A stretch of DNA of 64,000 bases from Profftia sp020342455 (GTDB lineage Bacteria; Pseudomonadota; Gammaproteobacteria; Enterobacterales; Enterobacteriaceae), in NCBI RefSeq assembly GCF_020342455.1, contig NZ_CP080506.1, positions 992,001 through 1,056,000 on the forward strand, given 5' to 3'. A program made the position numbers and the translations under genes. Positions 34,166 through 45,951 of the stretch are shown here, piece after piece. The notes beneath the pieces are model-generated. The model did no database searches, was not told the DNA's origin, and was given only the letters and a program-made list of their open reading frames with translations. Each line of letters opens with the position of its first letter. The stretch's first letter is position 1.

Positions 34166-35047
34166 TATTTTATTAAAATACTTTAACTATTTAATAATAT
34201 TAATCAAAAATATTTTTAGAAAAATTTAAAATCATATTAACAATATATAAATTAATACTCCAATGAATCTAATAATTTGGCTATTTATTATTTGTTATGA
34301 AGATATTTATAATAAAAATATTGTCTTTATTTAGAGTTTTATTACCTCGTACTAATCAATAAAAACTATATATACAATAAAATTAATATTATAAAAATTA
34401 AATACATTATTCAGTGTAACTATGAATCTAATTTATGATAATAAAAATATTATACTTATTATCATTAATATATCGTGAATTTTCATAAAAAATACTGCAA
34501 TTCAATAAAATTGAGTGAGATAAACATTTAATAATGCAAAGTTTTTGTTATTCCTAAGTACTTAATATAAATAATATTATTATACCTATTTAAAGTATTT
34601 CTTAAAATTATACAAATGTGTATATATAATCAAAATACTATCTAATATAGCAAATCGCATTATAATCAATATTATTATAAATAAATATTTAAACTTTTTT
34701 TTAAAACCATACTTTTTAGAGAAAATAGTATTGATTATCTGATTTTATCAGAGATAAATAGTAAAAAATAAAATAAATATTTAAGATATTAATATCTTAA
34801 ATATTATTACTACTAATACAAATTAATTTTTTAAAATTAACTGCACTATAAATTTCACTATTAATTACAGTAACAAAAAGATAAGAAATTATTTTTTAAT
34901 CATCCTATAATTGATAAGAATTTTAATAATGAATGTATAAAACATTATATGAAATTAATAAAATAACTAATTTGCTCGTTTTAAATATTTTTTATATTAA
35001 ATTTTTTATTATATTTATCATTTTAGTATTGTATTATTTAAATAATA
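34166..35047. other. Eroded damX interval between dam relic and aroB
   Basis: damX occupies this place in E. coli; no SPOR-domain sequence is readable. The region contains a 6-bp hairpin near 34738-34752 and a 30-base perfect palindrome (34776-34805). Confidence 0.7.
34776..34805. repeat. 30-base perfect palindrome
   Basis: The sequence reads identically on both strands over 30 bases; folded it gives a 13-bp stem with a TTAA loop. It lies 243 bases beyond the aroB stop on the minus strand and could serve as its terminator or 3' stabiliser, though no T run follows directly. Confidence 0.7.
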
Positions 35048-36133
35048 TTAATTATAGCAATCAGTAATTGCAGTTAGAATAACTTCTTTAGATAATCCAA
35101 TACATAGTTCTGATTTACCAATAGCAGTTGGCAGTACTAGGCGTAACTCACCAGCTATAACTTTCTTATCACGAATAATATGCGGTAAATAAGATTTTGG
35201 AGACATACTACTTGGTCCATTTACAGGTAATCCTGCTCTCATAATTAGCTTTTTTATCCTAACAATATCCACTACACTAAATTGATTAAGACGATAAGCA
35301 GTTTGAGCCGCCATAACCATTCCTACTGCAACAGCCTCACCATGCAACCAATTACCATATCCCATCTCGACTTCAATAGCATGGCCATAGGTATGACCTA
35401 AATTTAATAATGCACGTATACCCTGTTCTGTCTCATCTAAAGAAACTAATCTAGCTTTAAGCTCGCAACAATGACGAATACAATATGTTAAAGCAGCAGT
35501 TTCAAGAGCTAATATTTCATCTAGATGATTTTCTAACCAAATAAAAAAATTGCTATCTATAATAATACCGTATTTAATAATCTCAGCTAATCCTGAAGAA
35601 AATTCTCTTGATGGTAAGGTTTTTAAACAATCAATGTCTATTATTACAGAGATTGGTTGGTGAAAAGCACCAATCATATTTTTTCCTAATGAATGATTAA
35701 CTGCTGTTTTTCCACCAACAGAAGAATCTACCATTGCAAGTAATGTTGTAGGTATTTGAATAAAACGTACACCGCGCTGATAACATGCTGCTGCAAAACC
35801 AGTAAGATCACCAATAACACCTCCACCTAAAGCAATAAGAGTAGTATCACGACCGTGCATCTTATGTAATAACTCAGTTAAGACTTGTTCCATTACTGAT
35901 AATGTTTTATATTGTTCTCCATCTGGTAAGATTATCTGATCTATTTTAATACCGGCCTTTGTAATAGAGTCTTTAATACGGTTAAGGTATATTCCAGCTA
36001 ATGTTTTATTAGTAACTAACATTGCTTGATTGCCAGCTTTTAAAGGCAGAAATGCAGTGGGATCCTTAAATAAACCAGAGGATATCTTTATTGGGTAGCT
36101 ACGTTCTCCAAGAGTTACAGTAATATTTTCCAT
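35048..36133 (-). CDS. aroB: 3-dehydroquinate synthase
   Basis: Second step of the shikimate pathway, cyclising DAHP to 3-dehydroquinate with bound NAD and a divalent metal. The 361 residues compare with 362 in E. coli. The NAD-binding GGGVIGD (103-109) and substrate-binding GGKTAVNH (140-147) are present, as are the metal-binding regions around [10 protein letters not shown] and [12 protein letters not shown]. It starts 40 bases after the aroK stop, so aroK and aroB are probably one transcript. The damX and dam genes that follow in E. coli are gone or broken. Confidence 0.98.
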   Translation of the reverse strand: MENITVTLGERSYPIKISSGLFKDPTAFLPLKAGNQAMLVTNKTLAGIYLNRIKDSITKAGIKIDQIILPDGEQYKTLSVMEQVLTELLHKMHGRDTTLIALGGGVIGDLTGFAAACYQRGVRFIQIPTTLLAMVDSSVGGKTAVNHSLGKNMIGAFHQPISVIIDIDCLKTLPSREFSSGLAEIIKYGIIIDSNFFIWLENHLDEILALETAALTYCIRHCCELKARLVSLDETEQGIRALLNLGHTYGHAIEVEMGYGNWLHGEAVAVGMVMAAQTAYRLNQFSVVDIVRIKKLIMRAGLPVNGPSSMSPKSYLPHIIRDKKVIAGELRLVLPTAIGKSELCIGLSKEVILTAITDCYN

Positions 36134-36173
36134 ATATACTAAAATTCCTAAGATTATAATTAATTTAATTTAG

Positions 36174-36689
36174 TTACTTATCTAATATACGAGTAATATG
36201 AGTTATAATAACTTTAGCACTTTTATTATCTGTGCAAATGGTTATATTAGCAATTTTTTCGTAAAGAGGATTGCGTAATTTTGCAAGTTCTTCTAAAACT
36301 AAACGAGGAATACCTACCTGTAATAATGGTCTTTTTTTATCATGCTGTGTGCGAATAAGCTGCTTATTAATAGTAGTTTTAAGGTATACAATAACTCCAC
36401 GAGATGATAATCTATTACGGGTATTAAGAGACTGTATACAACCACCTCCAGTTGCTAGAACAATACTTTTTTTTCTAGTAATATCATCAATAATTTTCTC
36501 TTCACGATCTCGAAACCCTTCTTCACCTTCTACATCAAATACCCAGCTAATATTAGCTCCGGTACGTAACTCAATTTCTTGATCAGAATCGAAAAAATCC
36601 ATATTAAGTTGTTGAGCTAATTGACGACCAACAGTACTTTTACCAGCACCCATAGGTCCAACCAGAAAGATATTACATTTTTCTATCAT
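36174..36689 (-). CDS. aroK: Shikimate kinase I
   Basis: Phosphorylates shikimate to shikimate 3-phosphate. From the ATG at 36689 the product has 171 residues, near the 173 of E. coli AroK, beginning [13 protein letters not shown] longer frame from a TTG at 36749 adds 20 residues with no counterpart in relatives, so the shorter start is chosen. The P-loop GPMGAGKST (11-19), [14 protein letters not shown] and TGGGC segments and the lid KKRPLL are intact. It heads the aroK-aroB unit. Confidence 0.97.
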   Translation of the reverse strand: MIEKCNIFLVGPMGAGKSTVGRQLAQQLNMDFFDSDQEIELRTGANISWVFDVEGEEGFRDREEKIIDDITRKKSIVLATGGGCIQSLNTRNRLSSRGVIVYLKTTINKQLIRTQHDKKRPLLQVGIPRLVLEELAKLRNPLYEKIANITICTDNKSAKVIITHITRILDK

Positions 36690-38187
36690 ATTTTTAGTAT
36701 TACTAATAATTAAACTAATTTGTGAATAATAACAAATCCCAGTACTCAAATTAGTAACTGGACCTAGATTTAAATCTTATAAAAAATATTCTGGTATTGG
36801 AATAATATATTTCTTTAACTTTTTAAATATTACATTAATCCAAATACATGGAATAATGCATATTACATAAGATTTTAATTATGTCTTATATCGAGAAATA
36901 TACAAGATAATTTTTGATTCCTTTAAACCATACTAAGAAGAACATTAAACGTAAAAATATTTTATATAAATTTAGTTTTTTTTAATAAAAATATTAAAAA
37001 TATATTTTATAGGTTTGTATTTTACAATACTTTATAATACTTCACTAATACTATAATAAGTATTAACTATAAATTATATTTATTTTAATATATTTTAATA
37101 TTAACAATATTATTAAGTGTTTGATTGCATCAACTTTGAGTATAGATAATATATATTATATTAAGAACCAATACATATTGTAAAGATAATTTTATATATT
37201 ACTAAAATATGTCTTATTATTATACTATATATGTAGTAAAATTATAGTATAATAATTTACCTTTTTAGTAAAATATACAAAATAATATATTGATAACTGC
37301 AATAAGTAACTACTTAATACTTTAATATTAAATTTTTTAGTATATATTTGAATTCTTTTTATTTAATAAAAAATTAACCTGGATTATATTTTATTAATTT
37401 TAAAGTATTATATTTTACTTTTATTTTTTCTAGAAAAGAGTAAAAAGATATTTTTCATCTATGATGTATGGTATATATAATATATTTTCCTGAAAATAAA
37501 GAGATTAAAATATTATAAAAGAAATAATCTATATTTAAATATCTTAATAACTAATATTTTTTAGTTATTAATTTTACATAATAATATTTCTATATAAATA
37601 ATTCAATTAAGTTTGTTATTGTAGAACACTTGTATAAATAATTGGTAATTTACTATAATTTTTATACATAAACTATTAATATAATTCCTAATCTCTTGAA
37701 GGGATAGTTACTTAAATAATGCACTAATTTAGCATATAAAATATTAAATTTTTAATAAAATTAATACAACTTTATTTTAATATTACAAATATATTATCAA
37801 TAAAATATTTTTAAAATAAATATAGTATTAGGTATAATTAGTTAATAAAATTTATTATAAAAGAACTTACCAATTTTAATATATCTAATATTAAAATATA
37901 ATCTAAAACAAGACTACAAAATAATATGATAAATCTACTTTGATATTGCTAATATTATAATCAATTTTATATAAAATATATTTAACTTTAAAATTAATGA
38001 TAGACATATAAATATCTTTTAAAAAATATAATATTTCCTATATGAAAAATATTTATATCAAATATAATATATCTATTATGTTTTTATGAGTTATTATTAA
38101 ATTTATATATAGTTTATTGATATATAATAACATTAATTTTATGCCAATAAAATTTATTGTTTATAGTACTATACTTATACATTATAA

Positions 38188-38244
38188 AATTTAAGTTAAT
38201 TTAAGTTAATTTTAATTTAATTTAATTTAATTTTAATTTAATTT
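38188..38244. repeat. Degenerate AT tandem repeat
   Basis: Successive copies of TTTAA-like and TTTAATT-like units run for about 57 bases with very few G or C. It is a simple-sequence tract of the slippage type. Its location in the divergent spacer is noted because such tracts also occur in DNA-unwinding elements. Confidence 0.75.
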
Positions 38245-38961
38245 CATTTGTACTAAAATTTATATATGCATTTAGGTTTTGTATGTTAATATAGAATATA
38301 TTAGATCATGTGCATACATTCACTAAGTGAAAACCAAACTTATATAAAATAATATAAGATAGTAAATAGTTACTATTTGTATACAGTATTATTTAGACCA
38401 AAATAGTTATACTATTTAATAGTATTATATTAATTAAAAAAACCTAGATATTACTATTAATGTAAACTTTAATAAATATTAATTCTTACCTAAGACATAT
38501 AATTTTTATTATCACTAACTAATAATATCTTAGTATTTATTTTTTAATAATTTCATTAATTCATCTTACTTACTAATTTATATATTTTACGATTATATTT
38601 TACTATTCTAATTAATATTGGCATTTTACTTTTAGGGTTATAAGAATAATTTATTTCTATACAATAAACGTATAATATATGCGCCTTATAATATAAGATT
38701 CATATATTTTATTTTCTTAGGTATAAAAATTACCATAAATAATTTATATATACCTTAATTATATCACTAACATACATTACTATAATAATAATACTATACA
38801 AATTAATTTTAGTATTATTAACTAAGAATTAATAGACATAAAGTATAATATAAGATAAAAATAGATAATATATTTATTAATTTTATATTTATGTATACTT
38901 ATTTGTTAACTTGATATTAATTAATAAAAATATAGTAATCTTAATAACAAGATTTTTACAA

Positions 38962-38970
38962 TTATCCACA
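38962..38970 (+). promoter_or_regulatory. Perfect DnaA-box match (TTATCCACA)
   Basis: An exact match to the strong DnaA-box consensus in the divergent aroK-kdsB spacer. A single 9-base match can occur by chance in 64 kb, and weaker TTATNCACA matches occur elsewhere (36721-36729 and 41304-41312 among others), so function is unproven. Confidence 0.25.
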
Positions 38971-39596
38971 GGTGTCATTAAACTATTGAAATATTTTATA
39001 CAAAATACGTTAAAAATTAATTTTAGCAATATAGTCGTTATTTTACATTATTTAATAATAAACATAAAATTAAGATATTTAAGCAAAAAAATAGTTAAAA
39101 TAAAATTATATCGTTTTTATATTTAAGATATAAAATATTAAGTATTTCCTTGTTACATAAAAATATTTTTGAAAAAACAATTAGTTAAAATTTTTATTTT
39201 TGGCATATTCATAATCATGGTTTTAAGTTATTTATATGATAAAAATCATACCTGGAATTTAATAAGCTTAATCTATATTATTATCATAATATATTTAAAA
39301 TAAATCTACATAAAAATATTATTTTTTTAAATATGAGTAATTACAATAATATTATTATAATCTATAATTATATTATATATAAATAATAAACAACCCTGTT
39401 GAATAATAAATAGTTAGATAATGTCTTCTTATTAGAGATTCTTACATATTTCGTATATACTAGAAAAGTTTTTATTTTATCAAAAATGATAAAACTAATT
39501 TTATACAATAGATAATTTTAGATAAATATACAAAAGAATATCTTATTTTTATGCATAACTACAATAGTCTTCCTTCTATAGATGAGAAATAATTAA

Positions 39597-40358
39597 GTGA
39601 ATTTTATTACTATAATACCTGCACGTAATAATTCAAAACGTTTACCTAGTAAACCACTTGCTGAAATTAATGGAAAACCAATGGTTATTCACGTAATTGA
39701 AAGGGCATTACAATCTGGTGCTACACGCGTTATTGTGGCAACTGATCACCTTAAAATTAAACAAGTAGTAGAGAAAGCTGGTAAAGAAGTCTGTATGACA
39801 CAAATGAATCATAATTCAGGTACAGAGCGTATAGCGGAAGTGATAGAAAAATACAGATTTGCTGATCATGAGATCATCTTGAATATTCAAGGGGATGAAC
39901 TATTATTTTTTCCAGAAATGATACACAAAGTTGTTGATAATATAGCTGATTATAAATCAGATATGGCTACTTTAGCAGTTCCTATAACCTCTAGCAAAGA
40001 AGCTTTTAATCCAAATACTGTAAAAGTAGTATGTGATAAAAATAACTATGCACTATATTTTTCACGTGCAACTATACCGTGGGATCGTGATCGTTTTCTA
40101 GTCTCTCGTAATAAAATTGGTAATAATTTGTTACGACATATTGGTATTTACGCATATCGTGCTGGTTTTATTCGTCGCTATATAACTTGGAATAAAACTA
40201 TAATTGAGCAAATTGAGATGTTAGAACAACTTCGAGTATTATGGTATGGAGGAAGAATTCATATTGATATAACTAAAAATATACCTAATTGTAGTATCAA
40301 TACTATAGAAGATTTAGAACAAGTGCGCCATATATTTGCTGCTAATAAAATAAAATAA
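39597..40358 (+). CDS. kdsB: CMP-Kdo synthetase (3-deoxy-manno-octulosonate cytidylyltransferase)
   Basis: Activates Kdo with CTP for the inner core of lipopolysaccharide. The 253 residues compare with 248 in E. coli. The nucleotide-binding start [16 protein letters not shown] corresponds to PAR..S.RLPGKPL of the family with Gly changed to Ser. GTER and the metal-binding segment are present, but the usual QGDEP reads QGDEL (98-102). [26 protein letters not shown] and [10 protein letters not shown] are highly conserved. The start is GTG with only a weak purine-rich site upstream. It implies that LPS core assembly persists. Confidence 0.96.
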   Translation: MNFITIIPARNNSKRLPSKPLAEINGKPMVIHVIERALQSGATRVIVATDHLKIKQVVEKAGKEVCMTQMNHNSGTERIAEVIEKYRFADHEIILNIQGDELLFFPEMIHKVVDNIADYKSDMATLAVPITSSKEAFNPNTVKVVCDKNNYALYFSRATIPWDRDRFLVSRNKIGNNLLRHIGIYAYRAGFIRRYITWNKTIIEQIEMLEQLRVLWYGGRIHIDITKNIPNCSINTIEDLEQVRHIFAANKIK

Positions 40359-40454
40359 CACTATATAAATTGACATTATTTAACATAAAAAGCATAATAT
40401 TATTTAATATAATTAAATATTATCACAAAATAATTCATTAACTATTTATATTAA

Positions 40455-40619
40455 GTGTATCAAGAAATCTGCGATTTTATCACTAGTACTGAGACAGTCT
40501 TGTTTTATAGAAACAAAAGTACTAAAATATTACTAATAACATTATATATATTTAGAGATCTTAATAAGTACCCTTTTAAAACAACATTAATTAATATTAA
40601 TGTATTTTTAATAAAATAA
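40455..40619 (+). pseudogene. Unidentified 54-codon frame ending at a strong hairpin
   Basis: An open stretch starting at GTG, 96 bases after the kdsB stop, without a ribosome binding site. The first 18 codons (VYQEICDFITSTETVLFY) have ordinary composition; the rest is richer in Ile, Lys and Asn. Its TAA abuts the 13-bp hairpin at 40618-40647. It may be the end of a decayed gene that followed kdsB. I do not recognise the family. Confidence 0.3.
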
Positions 40620-40647
40620 CAACAGCAATATTTTTATTGCTGTTGTT
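40618..40647 (+). terminator. 13-bp perfect hairpin after kdsB region
   Basis: Arms AACAACAGCAATA and TATTGCTGTTGTT are exact reverse complements with a TTTT loop, and the stem holds five G-C pairs, high for this DNA. It lies 260 bases after kdsB. On the plus strand it is followed by TAAG, on the minus strand by ATTTTATT, so it may act on either strand. Its integrity in decayed DNA argues for function or recent origin. Confidence 0.55.
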
Positions 40648-41841
40648 TAAGTTGCTACTAGTTTTTAGGTATATTATTATATCTAATATTAAACTATTGT
40701 ATTTACTACTTACTAAGTAATACGTAATTATTGTATTTTATTTTTTTTATTAAACAATCAATAGTTTTTATTAAATAAATTTTATAAGACATATTTATTT
40801 GATTTTTAGGTAAAATACAGATTAATTGATTTATGTCTAATACACTAAAGTAAGTATAGATATTATATATATAAAAATAGCATATAAATTTACTTCTTAT
40901 GACAATGTAGTTCAAATAAAATACTAAAATTTATTTTTATCTTACTATAAAAAATAGTACTGTAGTTACCTTAATAAAAAAATTTATATTGATATCTATG
41001 TTTATAGATTTATACGTTTATGCTAATATATTTTTAATTGTCACTGGTTTTATTAAAAATTTAAATATATACAACTACATACATAGAAAAAGTAAAGTTC
41101 TTGAATAGTTTTATAAGAAAATAATTTATCAGCATTATAAATTATTAATATTTGATAATATTTATATTCTTCATTATAAAAAATCTCAATATCAAAATAG
41201 TAAAAAATACTTTGATTGTTTTATAATATTCCATTAGTTGATTGATTTATCTTTAGTCTTAATTAACTATATTTAGTTGATTGGTTTATTTCTTATAGAC
41301 TAGTTATTCACATATTTTTATTGTGTTAAATATGTCTTATTGTAAAAAATATTATTAATATTAAAAAATATTTTTATATTGAATACTATAACAACATTAA
41401 TATCAGTAATATATTTTAATTAAGTAATAAATATTGGGGTTTTATAAAAAATACACAGATAGCGAATTACAAGAATATTGATTTCAATTATAATTATAAT
41501 TATATAACTTAAACACGATAATATAGATAATGTTAATAATGGTTACTACAGATACAGTAGGATATTTATAGATATTTTTTTTAAAACTATTTTATCTATA
41601 CTTCTTGTATTATTATCATAATCTCTACATTCATCTCATACTATTTATAATAGTATAATATATACAATATTACATACATACACGTTTATAAAATTTAAAA
41701 TATTTTTATATAAATATTATTATTTAAATAATTCAATAACCTCATTATTTTAATAAACTAAGTTTACTGATTATTTTTAAATATTAAGTTATAATTATAA
41801 AAAACTAATACATAAAAATTAATTTAATAAATTAAATAACC

Positions 41842-42006
41842 ATGAAAAAAAAATATTTACCCTTAATAACTTTTACTATATTTACCTTGACTAGTTGTGG
41901 TCTAAAAGGACCTTTATATATTTATCATGATAATATATTATCAAGTAAATTTAACCAAACAGATAAATTTAGTAACACAACTAATACTCATAAGAGTATA
42001 AAGTAA
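41842..42006 (+). CDS. lptM: LPS-assembly lipoprotein LptM (YifL)
   Basis: A 54-residue lipoprotein, smaller than its E. coli relative (67 residues). It has a lysine-rich start, a hydrophobic signal segment (about 5-18), the lipobox LTSC with Cys19, and directly after it the family hallmark CGLKGPLY (19-26), followed by a variable polar tail. In E. coli LptM binds the LptD-LptE translocon and helps its disulfide maturation. The gene stands alone; dapF, which follows in E. coli, is not recognisable downstream. With kdsB it points to a retained LPS export route to the outer membrane. Confidence 0.9.
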   Translation: MKKKYLPLITFTIFTLTSCGLKGPLYIYHDNILSSKFNQTDKFSNTTNTHKSIK

Positions 42007-42890
42007 GTAGCACAATCTTACTAATATAAAACCAGACTAATAATAACTAACAGTAATATAATTAATAAGGTTATTCTTAGCAAGAATAAAAATAATACCA
42101 GAGTCTATGGGGGTAGTAGGTTTTTAATTATCTAAAATGTATCTTTTAGATTATTACTTTACTCTAATATATACTACAAAATATTTACTACTTACTAAAG
42201 ATCAACTACTACTTATATTATCAAAAATAACTATAATAGTTTTAATGAGGTAATAATCATTAATTCTCCCTACCTCTCTTTGTTGTCTTACTTTATATTT
42301 TAATATAGAATATTTAAACACAAAGGAATTAATGTATATAAGTTAATTAATACCCATTTACCATTATTTTATAAAAAATAATTAGATTCTTTTTGAAAAA
42401 ATATTAGTTTTATATAGATTATTGAATGTAATATCAAATTAAAATATTAAGATATGAATAAGGAGTTGATGTAACCAAAACTTAATATAATATAGTTTGC
42501 AGTACATTATTTTTAACAAAAATATATATTTATTTATTAAAATATCTATTTAATATACCTAATAGGATTATAAATCTCTTGATTTATAAATAGATCGAAA
42601 AAAATATGTTATTATCATATATAAAATTATCATTTATATATGATTATCTAGTAATAAATAATAACAGTAATTAAAACTAAATAATAACTAGTTATTAAAA
42701 ATAATACATACTAAACTATGACTTCAATTTATTTATAAAATATAAAAGATAAAAAATACAATATATTTTTTATATATTGTATAGTACTTTCTTATAAGCC
42801 AAATAAATTAAACTCATATCATTTCAGTAAATCTTAAATCTAAGGTAGAGGATATTATTAATAATAATATATAAGCGGTAATATTATAAC

Positions 42891-42926
42891 TAATAAAACT
42901 TTGTTTTTATTAAAAAAGTTTTATTA
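42891..42926. repeat. 12-bp perfect inverted repeat, 12-base loop
   Basis: Arms TAATAAAACTTT and AAAGTTTTATTA are exact reverse complements around a 12-base loop. No adjacent gene can be assigned. It may be the terminator of an erased gene. Confidence 0.5.
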
Positions 42927-43612
42927 CTAGATAGTAGGACATAGATAAACTAATGATTTAAATTAAGTAGAAAAATATTTTTGCTTAAATAATTAAAATA
43001 AGTATTGACCATAAATGTTATTAATTTAAATTTCATAATTATTCTTTCATACAATACATCCTTAATACTGCATATGTCCTCTTATATTTTTATAATCATA
43101 GTAATATATTTTATATATTACATAAATCAATGCTTTTGTATGAGTATCACTAATTATAATAGTATTTTAGGGGGCACTCTATATTTAATGTAAAAATATT
43201 TTACTTAGTTTTGATTACTGTACTATATATAATAGGGGGTTATATATCACAATAGGATATGAATATATAATAACTCAATTTATTAGCACTATTTACTTAT
43301 AGTATAGCTTAAACAGTTAATATATTAAACGTATATTAATTTATAAATTAAAATATGATAAGTCTAAGATAAAATATGAATAGATTTTTATTTATTTTAG
43401 TTTTAAATAAAGATATTAATATTAAATATACCAAAAATATTATTTGGTAGCAGTCTATCCTTTAAACTCTCTTTATTTAAAAAATAATTCAAACCAAAAA
43501 ATCTACGGAGATAAGTATTTATTATTCAGGAATAAGATGTAATAACATGTATTAAAATATATTAATGGATAGTATTGATTGTATTAATTATATTTTTTAT
43601 TATATACCTTAT

Positions 43613-43647
43613 TATTAATAAATGCATTAAAAATGCATTTATTAATA
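43613..43647. repeat. 16-bp perfect hairpin, 3-base loop
   Basis: Arms 43613-43628 and 43632-43647 are exact reverse complements around AAA, with an ATGCAT palindrome within each arm. It stands in gene-free DNA at least 1.6 kb from the nearest intact gene. Such a long perfect stem is unlikely by chance even at this composition. Confidence 0.7.
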
Positions 43648-45923
43648 TAATATAGTAACACTACTAATATTATTATTATAAATATAATATTTTCCTGTTT
43701 TCTTAGATAATATTTAACTAAAATTACTAAATATAAATTTTTACAATTATCCTAGTATATATACTATATATTATACTTTACTTAAAAGTAACGATAAACT
43801 ATTATTGATTTTAAACTGGTTATAATATAGGTTTATAATATATAATTTATATGAGATAAATTTAATAATAAGCAAAGAAAATTAATAATAAACCATCCCT
43901 GATCTAATACTTTACATCGTAAAAATTTATTGATTTAAAATATAATATACAATGACATAATTTAACTTAATTTATATTATTATCTATATATAAAGTTTAT
44001 GTTTCAAAATTAGAATATATAATTGGTTATATAGATCACAAAGAATCATTGTGATAAATTACACATCAAAAATATTACTAAAAATACATTCACATAAATT
44101 TTAGTACGGATGTATATAATAGAAATGTAATTAGTAAAAAAAAATACAACAACTTTATGTGAAAAAAATTTTCATGGATAATTACTTATATATATTACAT
44201 TTTAACCTTAATCTGTTAATTATTCTTAAGATATCTATATATATTAAATATAATAACAAATATAATATGTTAAATGTTTACCCTCTATTTTAGTATATTG
44301 TTATTGTAATATTCTTATATAGAATAATACTAATCTGTTAATAGGCAAGTATTATTCTATCGTTTAGAATTATAAAATAATTATAAATTATAGTATATAA
44401 AATTTATTGCTTTTTAAGTAAAATAAAAAAACAAATAAAGATATAGTTAATTTACTGCAGTATTATATAACATCAAAAGTATATACTTGCAAATATACAA
44501 TCATTTAAAATTTCTCTAAACTATTATAAAATAGGATCTAGATATAAGATCTTATATATACATCTATTTATATAGAAATAAATAATTTAAATTATATCTT
44601 TTGCTGATAAAGATATATATCAATATAAACTGTAATCTATTAACTAATAAGATATTTCTAATACTCTTAAAATATACAAACATATGTAATATCAGAGTAT
44701 TATCGGAAATCTATTATCATACATAATTGCAAAAACAACATATATTACATAAAAATTATTTTTGCTAATTACTTTAATACGCTGATGCTTATCAAATAAG
44801 ATTACTTTTTAAATTATATATTGTATTTTACTTATATTTTTAACCCTTGTATCTTTACAATAATAATTGTATAATCTTAAATGATAATTAATAATTATTA
44901 ATTATATATAATATAAAGTAATTGTAAAGCTATACAGTAATTTTATGCTATTTAGCAAAAACTAAAGTAGTCTAAATCGCATATTTATGAGTTACATAAC
45001 AATATTGAATCTTAGTAGAAAAATATTTTTTATATTCTATTATTAAGGTAGTTTTTAATAAAAGTAACTACTAAAATTTACTACCGTCTTTTATTTTTAA
45101 CGGGTGTTAATTAAACATTAATACATTTTAAGTATTATTATGGTAGTACTTAATATTACTATTATGATAGTACTTAAATGTACACTATATTATATAAGAT
45201 TTTTAAATTATTTATATTAATATTAACTATTTTGATAAAATGTATTTTATAATACATTATAAAGATAAAAAAATAGTTTTCTTTGCATTATAATATTTAT
45301 TATATAAAATAATATACCACTTATACACCCATATTTACGTATCTATAAAGATTATTCAATGCTTGTTGAATATGTTTTTTATTACACATCACTTAATTAC
45401 TGCTATGTATTTACGTACCATACTTTAGTAATCTATAAATTATTATTACAAATACTTTATAAACTACTTTAGTTGATCAATCTCAATATTCACACTACCT
45501 TTGGTATGCTCTTATAAAATACCTTAAAATGATCAATACTCTAATTAAAAATTATTACATACATTTAGATAAAATATTTAAATATAAGAAGTATTAATAT
45601 TAGATATTAAATCTACTCCCCTAATTTAATGAATAAGATAAATTATACTATATTAGTAGTAGTATACAATATGAGCAATATAGCATTCTGTATGATATAT
45701 CTCGTAAAGATCATTTGTAAATATCAATACATTTAACACGTATTATAACATCTATTTATTAGAATAATAGAGTTATCATGATATTTATATAAACTAAAAT
45801 AAATATACTTAGTAGGAATATCGAATACTATATTGTATATATAATGTATAAAAAACTAGAGATCAATAATATATAAAACTTATTAAAAATAAATACTTAA
45901 CAACAGCGAATCTATATATATTT

Positions 45924-45951
45924 AAACTTTATTAAAACTAATAAAGTTTTT
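45924..45951 (+). terminator. Terminator-like hairpin with T run, 0.9 kb before ksgA
   Basis: On the plus strand an 11-bp perfect stem with an AAAC loop ends in five T residues. The shape is that of an intrinsic terminator on the plus strand. Its gene has been lost; pdxA or surA, which precede ksgA in E. coli, are possible former owners. Confidence 0.45.

Larger units (their letters stand above)
36690..39596. other. Divergent spacer between aroK and kdsB with a DnaA box
   Basis: About 2.9 kb with no supportable gene, and the point where gene orientation switches from leftward to rightward. It contains an AT tandem-like repeat (38188-38244), one perfect DnaA-box consensus (38962-38970) and a 71-codon low-complexity frame at 38911-39126 that reads as hydrophobic, lysine-rich chance translation. 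lpxK and msbA, the E. coli neighbours upstream of kdsB, are not recognisable. Confidence 0.65.
40359..41841. other. Spacer between kdsB and lptM
   Basis: About 1.5 kb holding an unidentified 54-codon plus-strand frame (40455-40619) and the 13-bp hairpin directly after it. A 69-codon minus-strand frame at 40706-40915 starts with TTG, has very biased composition and no recognised relative; it is not accepted as a gene. The E. coli neighbours of kdsB are not seen. Confidence 0.65.

Noticed and set aside
36271..36582. 103-codon plus-strand frame inside aroK
   Set aside because: Antisense shadow of aroK, which is intact on the other strand.
36690..36749. 20-residue N-terminal extension of AroK from a TTG
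   Set aside because: Relatives start at the equivalent of 36689, and the extension has no counterpart and no ribosome binding site.
38911..39126. 71-codon plus-strand frame before kdsB
   Set aside because: Composition is that of translated AT-rich DNA (mostly Ile, Leu, Lys, Asn), with no ribosome binding site and no recognised motif.
40706..40915. 69-codon minus-strand frame
   Set aside because: Starts with TTG without a ribosome binding site; composition fits chance translation; no recognised family.
41304..41312. Second DnaA-box-like site (TTATTCACA) as support for an origin
   Set aside because: Relaxed TTATNCACA matches also occur far away (for example near 23227, 27832 and 57424), so clustering is not convincing.
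43005..43193. 62-codon plus-strand hydrophobic frame
   Set aside because: Starts with TTG, no ribosome binding site; the hydrophobic character follows from T-rich DNA; no family match.
45350..45550. Coding-like pieces near 45.4 kb as a surA or pdxA relic
   Set aside because: Short peptides could be read, but none matched these proteins in order, so no gene is claimed.
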